Positions 1-6,563 of a stretch of DNA of 64,000 nt are shown here, in pieces. This DNA is from Nocardioides ginsengisegetis (lineage in GTDB: Bacteria; Actinomycetota; Actinomycetes; Propionibacteriales; Nocardioidaceae). The notes under the pieces were generated by a model. That model was not told the origin of the DNA, did no database searches, and saw nothing but the letters and a program-made list of their open reading frames with translations. A program made the translations under genes and the position numbers. The number at the start of each line of letters is the position of its first letter. The stretch's first letter is position 1. Location: positions 1 to 64,000 of the forward strand of contig NZ_JACGXA010000001.1 of NCBI RefSeq assembly GCF_014138045.1. Direction: 5' to 3'.

Positions 1-111
1 GTAGATGTCGCGGATTCCTTCGCCCACGCTCGACCACTCGACGGTCGGGTTCTCGATCTCGCAGAGCGCCGATGCCAGCAACTCGCGCTCGCCGCCGGTG
101 AGGGCGGTCAT
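1..111 (-). CDS. hypothetical protein, N-terminal 37 residues only
   Basis: This leftward frame starts with ATG at 111 (MTALTGGERELLASAL...) and runs off the left edge of the window. Its start overlaps the stop of the upstream 113-residue gene in an ATGA arrangement, so it is the fifth gene downstream in the same translationally coupled chain. I do not recognise the family from the visible part. It is probably a small accessory protein of the integrated element. Confidence 0.6.
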   Translation of the reverse strand, partial: MTALTGGERELLASALCEIENPTVEWSSVGEGIRDIY

Positions 112-449
112 GCCGACTCGCCGAGAAAGGCGCGGGCGACAGTGAGGGCGTGTCGAGAGAGCGTCTTGGCCGCCTCGACCTTCGTGTAGCCAGCAACGTA
201 AAGGAGGTCGAAGGCCATAACCTCGGAGTCCAGCCAATCGGCCACGGCGAGCGCGACGGTGGGGTGCCACGAGTCCACGAACTCGTTGATCGGGTCGTCA
301 TCGTCCCCAGGAAGCGCCGCGGTGATGTCCCACCAGTGGATCTCGTCCATGCCGTCGTGTTCGTCCGATGGATACCAGCGCCGAGCCTCAGCGCGTGAAG
401 CCCGCTCGCGCATCAACGCAGCAGCCCGGCGCAGGATCTCGGCGGTCAT
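108..449 (-). CDS. hypothetical element-encoded protein (113 aa)
   Basis: The protein starts MTAEILRRAAALMRERAS and is acidic in the middle (GDDDDPINEF). The N-terminal pattern resembles small conserved actinophage proteins of unknown function, but I cannot name a domain. The start at 449 is chosen because it overlaps the stop of the preceding 24-residue gene (ATGA, 446-449). An open frame continues upstream to 593, but starting there would run over two other genes of the chain. No catalytic motif is seen. Confidence 0.6.
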   Translation of the reverse strand: MTAEILRRAAALMRERASRAEARRWYPSDEHDGMDEIHWWDITAALPGDDDDPINEFVDSWHPTVALAVADWLDSEVMAFDLLYVAGYTKVEAAKTLSRHALTVARAFLGESA

Positions 450-520
450 CGCTGGGCCGCCGCAACAACGCAGCCACCAAGGAACACCCAGACAGCGACA
501 GTGGCGATGTAGACGCTCAT
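446..520 (-). CDS. 24-residue predicted membrane micro-protein
   Basis: This ATG-to-TGA frame encodes a single hydrophobic stretch (MSVYIATVAVWVFLGGCVVA) followed by AAQR, which fits one membrane span. Its start overlaps the stop of the 42-residue gene (ATGA at 517-520), and its own stop overlaps the start of the 113-residue gene. Those perfect couplings on both sides are the main support for such a short gene. No function is known; phage and element micro-proteins of this kind sometimes act as membrane adaptors, which is only a guess here. Confidence 0.45.
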   Translation of the reverse strand: MSVYIATVAVWVFLGGCVVAAAQR

Positions 521-645
521 CGGTCGCCGCCCGTCCGGTTCGCCCACGACGTGAACGAACGATCAGCCAGACGCGCCGGAAGGAACGCGACAAAGAACAG
601 ACAGCCCACGGCGAGGTCGGCGATGCGCTGGAGGGTGGCGTTCAT
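517..645 (-). CDS. 42-residue small protein with one hydrophobic segment
   Basis: The frame reads MNATLQRIADLAVGCLFFVA and continues to a basic, polar tail, consistent with a single N-terminal membrane segment. It starts inside the stop of the GIY-YIG gene (ATGA at 642-645) and stops inside the start of the next micro-gene. The conserved 4-base overlap pattern across the whole operon argues that it is translated. I do not recognise a family. Confidence 0.45.
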   Translation of the reverse strand: MNATLQRIADLAVGCLFFVAFLPARLADRSFTSWANRTGGDR

Positions 646-1043
646 GCGGCCACCTCGCGATCAGCTCGGGCGGCCAGGTAGCGCTCGAGGCGCTGGGTGG
701 CCGTGACGTGCTCCGGCGACCCCAACTGGTAGAGCCGCATGTTCGACATGGGGCTGTTGAAGTAGGAGCCCTCGGACTCGATTGCATCGCGCTCGAGTCG
801 CATCGCCTCGCTGCGGCGGTACGGGCCCGCGAGGCGGAGCGTGTTGCAGTAGCGGAACCAGTCGGACTCGCGACGGTGGACCGTGAGGCGCTGCTCGACG
901 TTGAGCGAGCATCCGATGTAGAGGAGTCGGCCCGCATCGTCGAAGGCGCGGTAGACGTAGTTCTCCGCGGCCTCGTGGCGCTCGGCCATCGCGTCACAGC
1001 GGGCGCGCCACTCGCCCAGCGTCTCGCCCTGGTGGCGGTTCAC
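642..1043 (-). CDS. GIY-YIG domain protein
   Basis: The 133-residue protein carries a GIY-YIG nuclease-like core. Residues 29-31 (YVY) and 41-44 (LYIG) stand for the two name motifs, followed by the conserved arginine (R52) and a helix with a candidate metal-binding glutamate (E84) ahead of a YFNSP segment. GIY-YIG proteins cut DNA as endonucleases or repair factors. Many small phage-borne members are uncharacterised. The GTG start at 1043 overlaps the stop of the upstream 39-residue gene (GTGA). It may act in element recombination or against competing DNA; the sequence does not decide this. Confidence 0.7.
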   Translation of the reverse strand: MNRHQGETLGEWRARCDAMAERHEAAENYVYRAFDDAGRLLYIGCSLNVEQRLTVHRRESDWFRYCNTLRLAGPYRRSEAMRLERDAIESEGSYFNSPMSNMRLYQLGSPEHVTATQRLERYLAARADREVAA

Positions 1044-1159
1044 GCCGCCATCCCCTCAGCCTCGACGCTGGCGAGGATGCGGGCCGCGGACTCGATCTGC
1101 TCCTCAGTGAGCGGGGGCCACGTCAAGGCGAGGTGCTCGCCGTACTCGGTGGGGGTCAT
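1040..1159 (-). CDS. 39-residue hypothetical protein
   Basis: The frame reads MTPTEYGEHLALTWPPLTEE and continues with an amphipathic helix. It has a strong ribosome binding site (GGAGGAG, 5 bases before ATG). Its start overlaps the stop of the XRE regulator gene (ATGA, 1156-1159), and its stop overlaps the GTG start of the GIY-YIG gene. Cytoplasmic, no recognisable domain. The good Shine-Dalgarno sequence makes it more credible than a random short frame. Confidence 0.55.
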   Translation of the reverse strand: MTPTEYGEHLALTWPPLTEEQIESAARILASVEAEGMAA

Positions 1160-1428
1160 GCCGTCTCCTCCAACTCAATGGGGCTCGGGTTGGTGATCGC
1201 CTTCCAGACGTCGACCTGCACGCGCGGGTGGGACGGGGCGGGGAACGCTGCGGTGAGGGCCGCACAGATCCGACGGGCCGCCTCGGCAGAGGCCGGCTTC
1301 CTGTCGGCTTCGATGTTCGAGAGTTGCCCGTGGGACATGCCGCACTTGATGGCGAACTCGCCACCCGGCAGTCGGAGGGCTTCGCGGAGGGCTTTGACGG
1401 CCGCTCCGTTGAGGCTTCTTTCATCCAT
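1156..1428 (-). CDS. XRE-type helix-turn-helix regulator, first gene of leftward operon
   Basis: The 90-residue protein has a helix-turn-helix of the XRE/Cro type (about residues 10-60, with GEFAIKCGMSHGQLSNIEAD as the recognition region). It heads the leftward chain of at least six coupled genes and faces a second XRE gene across a 199-bp gap, the layout of a phage lysis-lysogeny switch. The start at 1428 is supported by a near-consensus promoter whose -10 box ends 7 bases before the ATG, so the transcript is probably leaderless. The longer open frame to 1629 lies in the promoter region and is not used. Confidence 0.75.
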   Translation of the reverse strand: MDERSLNGAAVKALREALRLPGGEFAIKCGMSHGQLSNIEADRKPASAEAARRICAALTAAFPAPSHPRVQVDVWKAITNPSPIELEETA

Positions 1429-1435
1429 ATTGGGG

Positions 1436-1464
1436 ATACTAGAAAAATGCGGAAAGGAAGTCAA
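1436..1464 (-). promoter_or_regulatory. sigma-70-type promoter of leftward operon, leaderless
   Basis: On the minus strand a -35 box TTGACT (1464-1459) is followed by a 17-base spacer and a -10 box TAGTAT (1441-1436). Only seven bases separate the -10 box from the ATG at 1428, so transcription should begin at or next to the start codon. This is the clearest primary-sigma promoter in the window. Confidence 0.75.
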
Positions 1465-1538
1465 GCATCGAGTGGAAAAAAGGGGCGACGGACCAGAAAT
1501 ATGCCATCTGCCTGCGGAAACGTCGCGACACGCGGGCG

Positions 1539-1554
1539 AACCACAGGGGTGGTT
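1539..1554. promoter_or_regulatory. inverted repeat in the divergent regulator gap
   Basis: AACCAC and GTGGTT are separated by four bases (AGGG) between the two divergent XRE genes. Outer GGCG and CGCC bases extend the symmetry imperfectly. The position is right for an operator bound by one of the flanking regulators. No second clear copy was found in the gap, which weakens the case. Confidence 0.35.
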
Positions 1555-1627
1555 TCTCGCCATTTTGGCGCCGCAAGGCCCCTTCCAGATGTTTGCTTTT
1601 CTTTCCAGTCGCACCCACGCTTGGCCC

Positions 1628-1957
1628 ATGGAAACGGTGGGTCAGAGGATCAAGCGACTGCGGGAGCAGAAGCGGTGGACGCAGGGCGATCTCGCTCTGC
1701 GCCTCGACGTCACCTCGAAGACGGTCGGCAACTGGGAGAACGGGCGCAATGACCCGCGCAGCTCGATCGGCGCGCTCGAGAAGGTGTTCGGGCAGTCGCT
1801 CACCGACGGGCTTGACGCGCCGGCCGAGGAGCGTGACGCGGTCGAGGAGGCCGTGCGTCGGTCCAGGTTGATCGGGTGGCGTCAGAACGACGTCATCACC
1901 ACATACCAGCGCCACCTGTACGAGCAGGACGAGGCCGAGGGGAGGCGTTCCGGATGA
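1628..1957 (+). CDS. XRE family repressor-like regulator
   Basis: The 109-residue protein has a well-formed XRE helix-turn-helix at residues 4-60 (VGQRIKRLREQKRWTQGDLA... TSKTVGNWENGRNDP) and a short acidic C-terminal part without a peptidase domain. It is divergent from the smaller XRE gene and so probably acts as the CI-like repressor of the element. The start ATG at 1628 begins the domain directly; the open frame upstream is promoter sequence. No convincing Shine-Dalgarno sequence is visible. Confidence 0.75.
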   Translation: METVGQRIKRLREQKRWTQGDLALRLDVTSKTVGNWENGRNDPRSSIGALEKVFGQSLTDGLDAPAEERDAVEEAVRRSRLIGWRQNDVITTYQRHLYEQDEAEGRRSG

Positions 1958-1978
1958 CCGTCCCGCCCCCAATGCCAC

Positions 1979-2019
1979 GCCCCTCGTCCAGGCGGCTTAG
2001 GAACCAGAGGACGAGGGGC
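1979..2019. repeat. 11-bp inverted repeat with 19-base loop
   Basis: GCCCCTCGTCC (1979-1989) is exactly complementary to GGACGAGGGGC (2009-2019). It lies just after the XRE repressor gene and before the strong terminator hairpin at 2044. It could be an RNA hairpin in the repressor message or a protein-binding site. Confidence 0.5.
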
Positions 2020-2043
2020 GCTAGGTCCCAGAGTAGCGAAAAA

Positions 2044-2075
2044 GACCCCCCTCACCCTGCAGGGTGAGGGGGGTC
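2044..2075. terminator. perfect 16-bp palindromic terminator hairpin
   Basis: GACCCCCCTCACCCTG is followed directly by its exact reverse complement. On the plus strand it follows the XRE repressor gene. On the minus strand it is followed by TTTTT (from 2043-2039), making a better intrinsic terminator in that direction. It probably insulates the regulator region from the recombinase side. Confidence 0.75.
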
Positions 2076-2251
2076 TCGCGTTGTCGTCAGGGGGTCGGAT
2101 CGTTACGTGTCGAACGGTCACTCTTGGCATGGCACGTTCGGGCGAGATCCTCGCCCCAAACCGTCTACCGGTCGGTAGCTGTCGGCGGCCACTGTTTTAC
2201 TTCCGACCCGGCCCACTCGGAGGGTTGGGCTAGTGATAGGCAACGGGGAGA

Positions 2252-2527
2252 ATGAACGTGAATGAAGGCTCTGTCCCACTCGGGAAGCTTGCAAAATGGG
2301 GACTGACGGCGCTGGTCGCCGCCTTCATGGGGAGTGCTTGGGCGGCCTGGCTGCTCGGCACAGAATCGGCTTGGATGATGCTGGGTCTGACTGGCTGTGT
2401 TGCGTCGGCGGCTGCGGCTGTCGCGCACGTCAGGTGCTACGCGGTGCAGACCTGTCGGTTAGTTCGCATGAACGCCGACTCGCTCGCCGAGCTCACTGTA
2501 CGTGATCCGGTGCGGCCTCTCCGTTAA
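2252..2527 (+). CDS. small two-segment membrane protein
   Basis: The 91-residue protein has two hydrophobic segments (about residues 15-37 and 42-62, LTALVAAFMGSAWAAWLL and MMLGLTGCVASAAAAV) and a polar C-terminus. No family recognised. A GGGGAG sequence sits one base before the ATG at 2252 but seven bases before an in-frame GTG at 2258, so the true start may be 2258 (89 aa). It stands alone between the terminator and the ribbon-helix-helix gene and probably belongs to the element. Confidence 0.55.
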   Translation: MNVNEGSVPLGKLAKWGLTALVAAFMGSAWAAWLLGTESAWMMLGLTGCVASAAAAVAHVRCYAVQTCRLVRMNADSLAELTVRDPVRPLR

Positions 2528-2577
2528 TCGGACACCCATGCGGCCACGTAAATACGGGGACGGCTTTACTCCCTCGC

Positions 2578-2733
2578 GTGGCGCGCGAGGATTGGGTCCC
2601 CATCAGGACCGTGCGCGTGCCGGATGAGTTGTGGGAGGCCGCCCAGCGCGCGGCGTCAGACCGCGGCGAGTCCGTAGCCGAGGTCATCCGCCGCGCGCTG
2701 GAGCAGTACGTCCGATCTTGGCCCAGCAACTAG
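2578..2733 (+). CDS. ribbon-helix-helix (CopG/Arc-like) DNA-binding protein
   Basis: The 51-residue frame begins with GTG and contains a short beta strand (TVRVPDELWE) followed by two helices (AAQRAASDRGESVAEVIRRALEQYV), the classic ribbon-helix-helix pattern of small actinobacterial and phage regulators. It probably binds DNA as a dimer and may control the facing recombinase gene. Its TAG stop and the TAG stop of the convergent recombinase share the palindrome CTAG (2730-2733). No Shine-Dalgarno sequence is seen before the start. Confidence 0.65.
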   Translation: MAREDWVPIRTVRVPDELWEAAQRAASDRGESVAEVIRRALEQYVRSWPSN

Positions 2734-4139
2734 CGCGGGTCGACCACAACCCGCTTGGGGTCGAACAGGCCTGGCGTCTCCGAGGGCATGATGTGGACGC
2801 GCTCGACGACGAGGTCCACCAGGGCGCGGCGTCTGCGTAGGTCGCTGGGCCACGAGGCGATGTCCGCAGGGATGGATGGGTGCGCAACGGCACCGAGTTC
2901 CCGCAAGAGTGCCTCTTGGCGCTCCTTGGCGCGGTCGATGGCGCGGAGGAGTGTGGCGACGGGGGTGCCGGGTTCGTCGAGTTGCCGCTTGAGTTCGGCG
3001 ATGCGCAACTCGAGCTCGGCTACTTCGTGGCGCTTGGGGCCTGGCTCACTGCGGAGTCCATCGAGTCGAGCGCGCACACTGGGGTCGGCTAGCAGCTTCC
3101 GCGCCAAGGCCTCGACGACTTCCTCGACGGGTTCGGCTTGCACGGATAGTTTCCCACAGCCTTTCGCGCCGGGGGTGTGGTCGCAGCGGTAGGTGCGGGA
3201 CAGGACGCCCTTGCGTTTGGTCATCCGTGAGCCGGTTACCATGCGTGCGCCGCAGTGGCAGTAGACGAGGCCGGGGAGGAGTGCGACCCGCGGCGGGGTT
3301 GGTCGAGTGTCGGCGCGCGCGGTGAGGGTGGCGCGGACGCCCTCCCAGGTGGCGTCGTCGAGGATCGGCTTCCATTGACCCTTGCCGACGATGTCGATGA
3401 CGCGGCGGCCGACTCGCTCGCCCTTGCTGTTTACTCTCTCCTCGCGGCGGCCGAGGGTGGCGAATCCGGCGATGCGGGGATTCAGTAGCAGCCTGCGGAG
3501 GGACTGGGTTGACCAGGTGTTGCCCTCGGTGGTGAGGATGCCGCGTTCATTGAGTTCCCTGGCGAGGCTGTTCATGGATCGGCCGTCGAGGATTTCGGCG
3601 GCCATCCAGCGGACGTGCTCGGCCTCGGGCTCGTTGATGGCGGTGTCACGCTCGTAGCCGAAGAGGCGAGACCGGGAGAAGGGTGCGGCGCCAGCCTCGC
3701 GACGCTGTCTGATGCTGCGCTTCCAGCGGTCGGACTTGGCCTCGCCCTCGTAGGTGGCGACTTGTGCGAGTAGCCCGGCGACGAGGCGGCCGGTTGGGGT
3801 GGTGAGGTCGATGGTGCCGGCCTTGACGGTGGCGATCTGGACGTTGTTGCGCTTGCAGACGTCTACGAGTTCGCCGAGGTCTGTGGCTTTGCGGTACATG
3901 CGGTCGGCGTGCCAGGCGACGATGCCTTCGATGTGGCCGGCGTCGCAGTCGGCGAGCATCCGACGGTAGGCGGGGCGCGGCTTGCTGCTCATGGCGCTGA
4001 TGTCGTTGTCGGTGTAGACCTCGACGACTTCCCAGCCGAGTTGCTCGGCGAGTGCGGCGCAGTCCTCGAGTTGGCGGGAGACGCCGAGCCCTTCGCCAGT
4101 GTTGTCCTGCGAGATGCGGCAGTAGATGGCGACCTTCAC
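2730..4139 (-). CDS. large serine recombinase (site-specific integrase)
   Basis: The 469-residue protein has an N-terminal resolvase domain with the catalytic serine at S10 (VAIYCRIS) and conserved arginines (ADRMYRK). The recombinase domain follows (FGYERD...NSLARELNERGI...LLLNPRIAG), then a zinc ribbon (CHCGARM and CDHTPGAKGC), a coiled coil (about 370-430, HEVAELELRIAELKRQL) and a short tail. This is the full layout of serine integrases that insert phages and integrative elements at a short att site. The GTG start at 4139 overlaps the stop of the DUF6221 gene (GTGA). Its position beside the disrupted host gene fits its job. Confidence 0.93.
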   Translation of the reverse strand: MKVAIYCRISQDNTGEGLGVSRQLEDCAALAEQLGWEVVEVYTDNDISAMSSKPRPAYRRMLADCDAGHIEGIVAWHADRMYRKATDLGELVDVCKRNNVQIATVKAGTIDLTTPTGRLVAGLLAQVATYEGEAKSDRWKRSIRQRREAGAAPFSRSRLFGYERDTAINEPEAEHVRWMAAEILDGRSMNSLARELNERGILTTEGNTWSTQSLRRLLLNPRIAGFATLGRREERVNSKGERVGRRVIDIVGKGQWKPILDDATWEGVRATLTARADTRPTPPRVALLPGLVYCHCGARMVTGSRMTKRKGVLSRTYRCDHTPGAKGCGKLSVQAEPVEEVVEALARKLLADPSVRARLDGLRSEPGPKRHEVAELELRIAELKRQLDEPGTPVATLLRAIDRAKERQEALLRELGAVAHPSIPADIASWPSDLRRRRALVDLVVERVHIMPSETPGLFDPKRVVVDPR

Positions 4140-4516
4140 GGGCGCCACTCGTCGCGGTAGTCCGGGTGGTCCGTGTAGATGGTGGTGGCCAGGGCGCGAA
4201 GAGTCGGGCATGGATAGGGGGTGTCCTCGCCGTCGTGCTCTACGCATCGCAAGCACCATTCGGTCCCCTCGGGGTTCCGGTGCTCCTCAATGATCTGCCG
4301 CTTGGCCTCGCACTCGGCCAGCACACGGGCGGGCGACCAGTTGGCCGCGTGGCGAGCGTCGCGCTTGCGGTCGAGGTACAGCAGCGGATCAAGGTCGCGG
4401 TCCGCAGCGACAACGGCCTCCTCTTCGGGAACCCAGCGTTGCCCGTCGTAGTGGGCCTCGCGCGCCACACTCTCGTCCTCGGCGATCCGGTCCAGCAGGA
4501 ACTCGGTCAGCGTCAT
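4136..4516 (-). CDS. DUF6221 family protein
   Basis: The 126-residue protein matches the pattern of actinobacterial phage-associated DUF6221 proteins: an N-terminal MTLTEFLLDRIAEDESVAR, a central ARVLAECEAKRQIIEEHRN helix, cysteine pairs (CLRC and a later PCPTL), and the characteristic ending DHPDYRDEWRP. Function unknown; members sit next to integrases and in lysogeny regions. The start at 4516 has a purine-rich ribosome binding site (GTGGGGG) six bases upstream, better than the GTG at 4528. It is translationally coupled to the recombinase by a 4-base overlap. Confidence 0.8.
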   Translation of the reverse strand: MTLTEFLLDRIAEDESVAREAHYDGQRWVPEEEAVVAADRDLDPLLYLDRKRDARHAANWSPARVLAECEAKRQIIEEHRNPEGTEWCLRCVEHDGEDTPYPCPTLRALATTIYTDHPDYRDEWRP

Positions 4517-4527
4517 GTCATCCCCCA

Positions 4528-4542
4528 CCGCAAGATTTGCGG
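4528..4542. promoter_or_regulatory. 15-bp palindrome upstream of the integrase operon
   Basis: CCGCAA-GAT-TTGCGG is a perfect dyad just upstream of the ribosome binding site of DUF6221, between that gene and the element/chromosome junction. It could be an operator for one of the element regulators or a small mRNA hairpin controlling integrase expression. Confidence 0.4.
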
Positions 4543-4550
4543 TCTGCGAG

Positions 4551-5033
4551 TCAGGCCGCGACTACGTGCAATCCATCATACCAAGTGTGCAGGTGCTCGG
4601 CCCCGTCGCCCCACTTGTCGACGTGGACGCGCGCGATGTGCGGCAGGTTGCCCATGATCCGGTGCAGCCAGACCTGGAGCCTGCCGTACTCCGCGGCCAT
4701 CGCGTCGTCGAGGTCGGTGAGGTCGAGGTGCTCCTTGGGCTGCAGGAACAGCAGGAGCGGCAGCCCACCCCGCTCGCGGGGGTGCGTGACGACCCAGCGC
4801 TCGTTCTCCCAGATCACCCCGCTGAACCCGGCGCAGGCGTGGCAGCCCTCGCCGCCCTCGCCCTGCCGGGGCTTCTCCGGGGCGGGCCGGGCGAGGCGCT
4901 TGGGTGCGATGGCGCCGTCGACCACCTCCCAGGGGAAGACGTCCCACTCGCCCATCGAGGGCATCGGCAGGCGGCCGTCCTCACCGACGGCGGCGACGAC
5001 TCGGGCGTGGATCTCCTCGGCACTCTCCGGCAT
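4551..5033 (-). pseudogene. HIT-like protein gene, 3' end lost to the integrated element
   Basis: The first 150 residues match an actinobacterial HIT-superfamily protein: a CHAC cysteine pair, a VVTHPRERGGLPLLLFLQPKEHLDLTD core in segments, and the histidine-rich HVDKWGDGAEHLHTW motif. In relatives that I recall, this motif is followed by about 40 more residues (FxARPxG... WDDxLPP). Here the frame changes to YDGLHVVAA and stops. The change coincides with the border of the serine-recombinase element, so the gene is read as truncated by integration. A natural short C-terminus is the alternative. Confidence 0.65.
4570..4590. other. candidate attachment site junction (attL/attR)
   Basis: The host-like coding sequence ends with the codons for HLHTW at 4581-4595 (minus strand), and element-like sequence follows below 4580. 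Serine integrases cross over at a two-base core, so the core is probably within 4578-4586 (minus-strand CTTGGTAT). The matching half-site and the missing 3' end of the HIT-like gene should lie beyond the left end of the window. Confidence 0.5.
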
Positions 5034-5089
5034 GGCCTCACTCTGCCAGCCGGATGTTTCAGGATCCGTCCCCGGGGGAGTGAGGTGGC

Positions 5090-5617
5090 ATGACCACTCT
5101 CTCGGGAACCACCCACCGTCCCTCCTCCCACACCCGGCTCGGCCGGACCGGCACCGGCCTCGCCGCGCTGGGCCTGGCCGCCGCCGGCACCCTCGGCCTC
5201 GCCGGCGCCGCCTCGGCCGTGACCCAGGCCAGCGCAGAGTCGCAGTTCAGCGCCGCCAGCATCACCTGGAGCTCGTCGGGCAACTGCACGACGCGCAGCA
5301 TCTCGACCTGCACGTCCTTCGACGGGATCCGCCAGGCCACCATCGACGGCGCCAGGACGCTCAAGGGCGCCAGCGGCTGTGCCCTCAACATCACCGGCGG
5401 CACGGAGGTCGGCCACGCGTCGGGCACCTACAGCCACTACAACGGCTACAAGCTGGACTTCACGCACACGACCTGCCTGACCAGCTGGGTGCACAACACC
5501 TACACCTACATCGGGCTGCGCGGCGACGGTGCGCCGCAGTACCAGGCGGCCTCGGGCAACATCTACGCCGACGAGGGCAGCCACTGGGACGTCACCTACT
5601 ACACCTGCGGCTGCTGA
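5090..5617 (+). CDS. secreted protein with M15-peptidase-like zinc motif
   Basis: The 175-residue protein has a long signal peptide (arginine-containing start, hydrophobic stretch about 24-43, cleavage near ASA) and six or more cysteines likely forming disulfides. A segment SHYNGYKLDF matches the HxxGxxxD pattern of zinc ligands in D-Ala-D-Ala peptidase family M15. A C-terminal HWDVTYY could supply the last histidine. Similar secreted actinobacterial proteins exist, mostly unannotated. A cell-wall peptidase or lysin role is an inference from the motif only. It has a GAGGTGG ribosome binding site and stands alone. Confidence 0.6.
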   Translation: MTTLSGTTHRPSSHTRLGRTGTGLAALGLAAAGTLGLAGAASAVTQASAESQFSAASITWSSSGNCTTRSISTCTSFDGIRQATIDGARTLKGASGCALNITGGTEVGHASGTYSHYNGYKLDFTHTTCLTSWVHNTYTYIGLRGDGAPQYQAASGNIYADEGSHWDVTYYTCGC

Positions 5618-5654
5618 CGCCCCGGGTGACTCCGGCCTGACTACGGTGGGGGGC

Positions 5655-6554
5655 GTGGCCCTGCCCGCGCTCCCCACCCTCGCCCCCTCCGTCGAGGACT
5701 TCGACGACAGCGTCGCCCTCGTCGTGCCCGCGCCCGGGCCCGGCCCGGGCAACTGGTCCGGTGCCGCCTCCGCGCTGCTGGTCGACGGCACCTTCTGGCT
5801 CACCTACCGCGTACGCCGGCCGCTCACCGACGGCCGCGGAGTGACCGTGGTCGTGGCCCGGTCGCAGGACGGCGTCGCGTTCGAGACGGTCGCCGAGGTG
5901 CACCGCGACGCCTTCGGCGCAGAGTCCTTCGAGAAGCCGGTGCTGGTGCCGGTGCCGGGCGGCTGGCGGCTCTACCTCTCGTGCGCCACGCCGGACAGCA
6001 AGCACTGGTGGGTCGACAGCCTCACCGCCGGCACGGTCGAGGGCCTGCCGGCCGGTGAGCGGCGGGTCGTGCACCCGGGGTCGGACCTGGTCGGCGTCAA
6101 GGACCCGGTGGTCACGCACGGGCCGGGCGGTTGGGAGATGTGGCTGTGCTGCCACCCCCTGGACCTGCCCGGGCACGAGGACCGGATGACCACGCGCCGG
6201 CTCTCCTCGGCCGACGGCCTGACGTGGCAGGACCACGGCGAGGTGCTCGCCGGCACGCCGGGCGAGTGGGACGCCCGCGGGGCGCGGGTGTCGACGGCGC
6301 TCGGCGACGGCTGGTTCCTCTACGACGGCCGCCCGGACGCCGCCTCCAACTGGTACGAGACGACCGGGCTCGCGCGCTGGGACGGCACCCGGCTGGTGCC
6401 GGACCGGACCGTCGGACCGCTGCGGTCGCCGTACTCCGACGGGGCGCTGCGCTATGCCAGCGCCGTGCCGTTGCCCGACGGGCGGACCCGCTTCTTCGTC
6501 GAGGCGTCTCGGCCCGACGGCGCTCACGACCTCGTGACGATGCTCCGCCCGTAG
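5655..6554 (+). CDS. glycosidase-like five-bladed beta-propeller protein
   Basis: The 299-residue cytoplasmic protein shows repeated propeller-blade patterns (FWLTYRVR, SQDGVAFET, FEKPVLVPVPGGWRLYLS, VKDPVVTHGPGGWEMWL, DGLTWQDHGEVL, WYETTGLARWDG). The D/E positions typical of GH43/GH32/GH130-like folds (KDP, FEKP) are present. I cannot name a substrate. The GTG start at 5655 lies seven bases after a TACGGT box, suggesting a leaderless message. It ends 9 bases before purC. A second protein of similar build is encoded at 34105-35475. Confidence 0.55.
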   Translation: MALPALPTLAPSVEDFDDSVALVVPAPGPGPGNWSGAASALLVDGTFWLTYRVRRPLTDGRGVTVVVARSQDGVAFETVAEVHRDAFGAESFEKPVLVPVPGGWRLYLSCATPDSKHWWVDSLTAGTVEGLPAGERRVVHPGSDLVGVKDPVVTHGPGGWEMWLCCHPLDLPGHEDRMTTRRLSSADGLTWQDHGEVLAGTPGEWDARGARVSTALGDGWFLYDGRPDAASNWYETTGLARWDGTRLVPDRTVGPLRSPYSDGALRYASAVPLPDGRTRFFVEASRPDGAHDLVTMLRP

Positions 6555-6563
6555 GCTGCCCCC

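Larger units (their letters stand above)
1..4583. mobile_element. end of an integrated prophage or integrative element
   Basis: This block contains a large serine recombinase, two divergent XRE regulators, a GIY-YIG protein, a DUF6221 protein, a ribbon-helix-helix protein and several very small overlapping genes. It has none of the housekeeping genes that begin right after it. The right border is placed near 4578-4586, where the reading frame of a HIT-like host gene changes from family-like sequence to an unrelated short tail. The left end lies outside the window, so total size and structural genes are unknown. No capsid or tail genes are visible, so a prophage and an integrative plasmid-like element are both possible. 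Confidence 0.75.

Noticed and set aside
1954..2067. 37-residue frame overlapping the XRE repressor stop (ATGA)
   Set aside because: The coupling looks right, but the frame runs through an 11-bp inverted repeat and ends inside the perfect terminator hairpin; proline- and arginine-rich, so probably not a gene.
5056..5081. GTTT-16-GGGAGT before the M15-like gene as a sigma-B/F promoter
   Set aside because: The -10 deviates and would place transcription start on top of the ribosome binding site and start codon.
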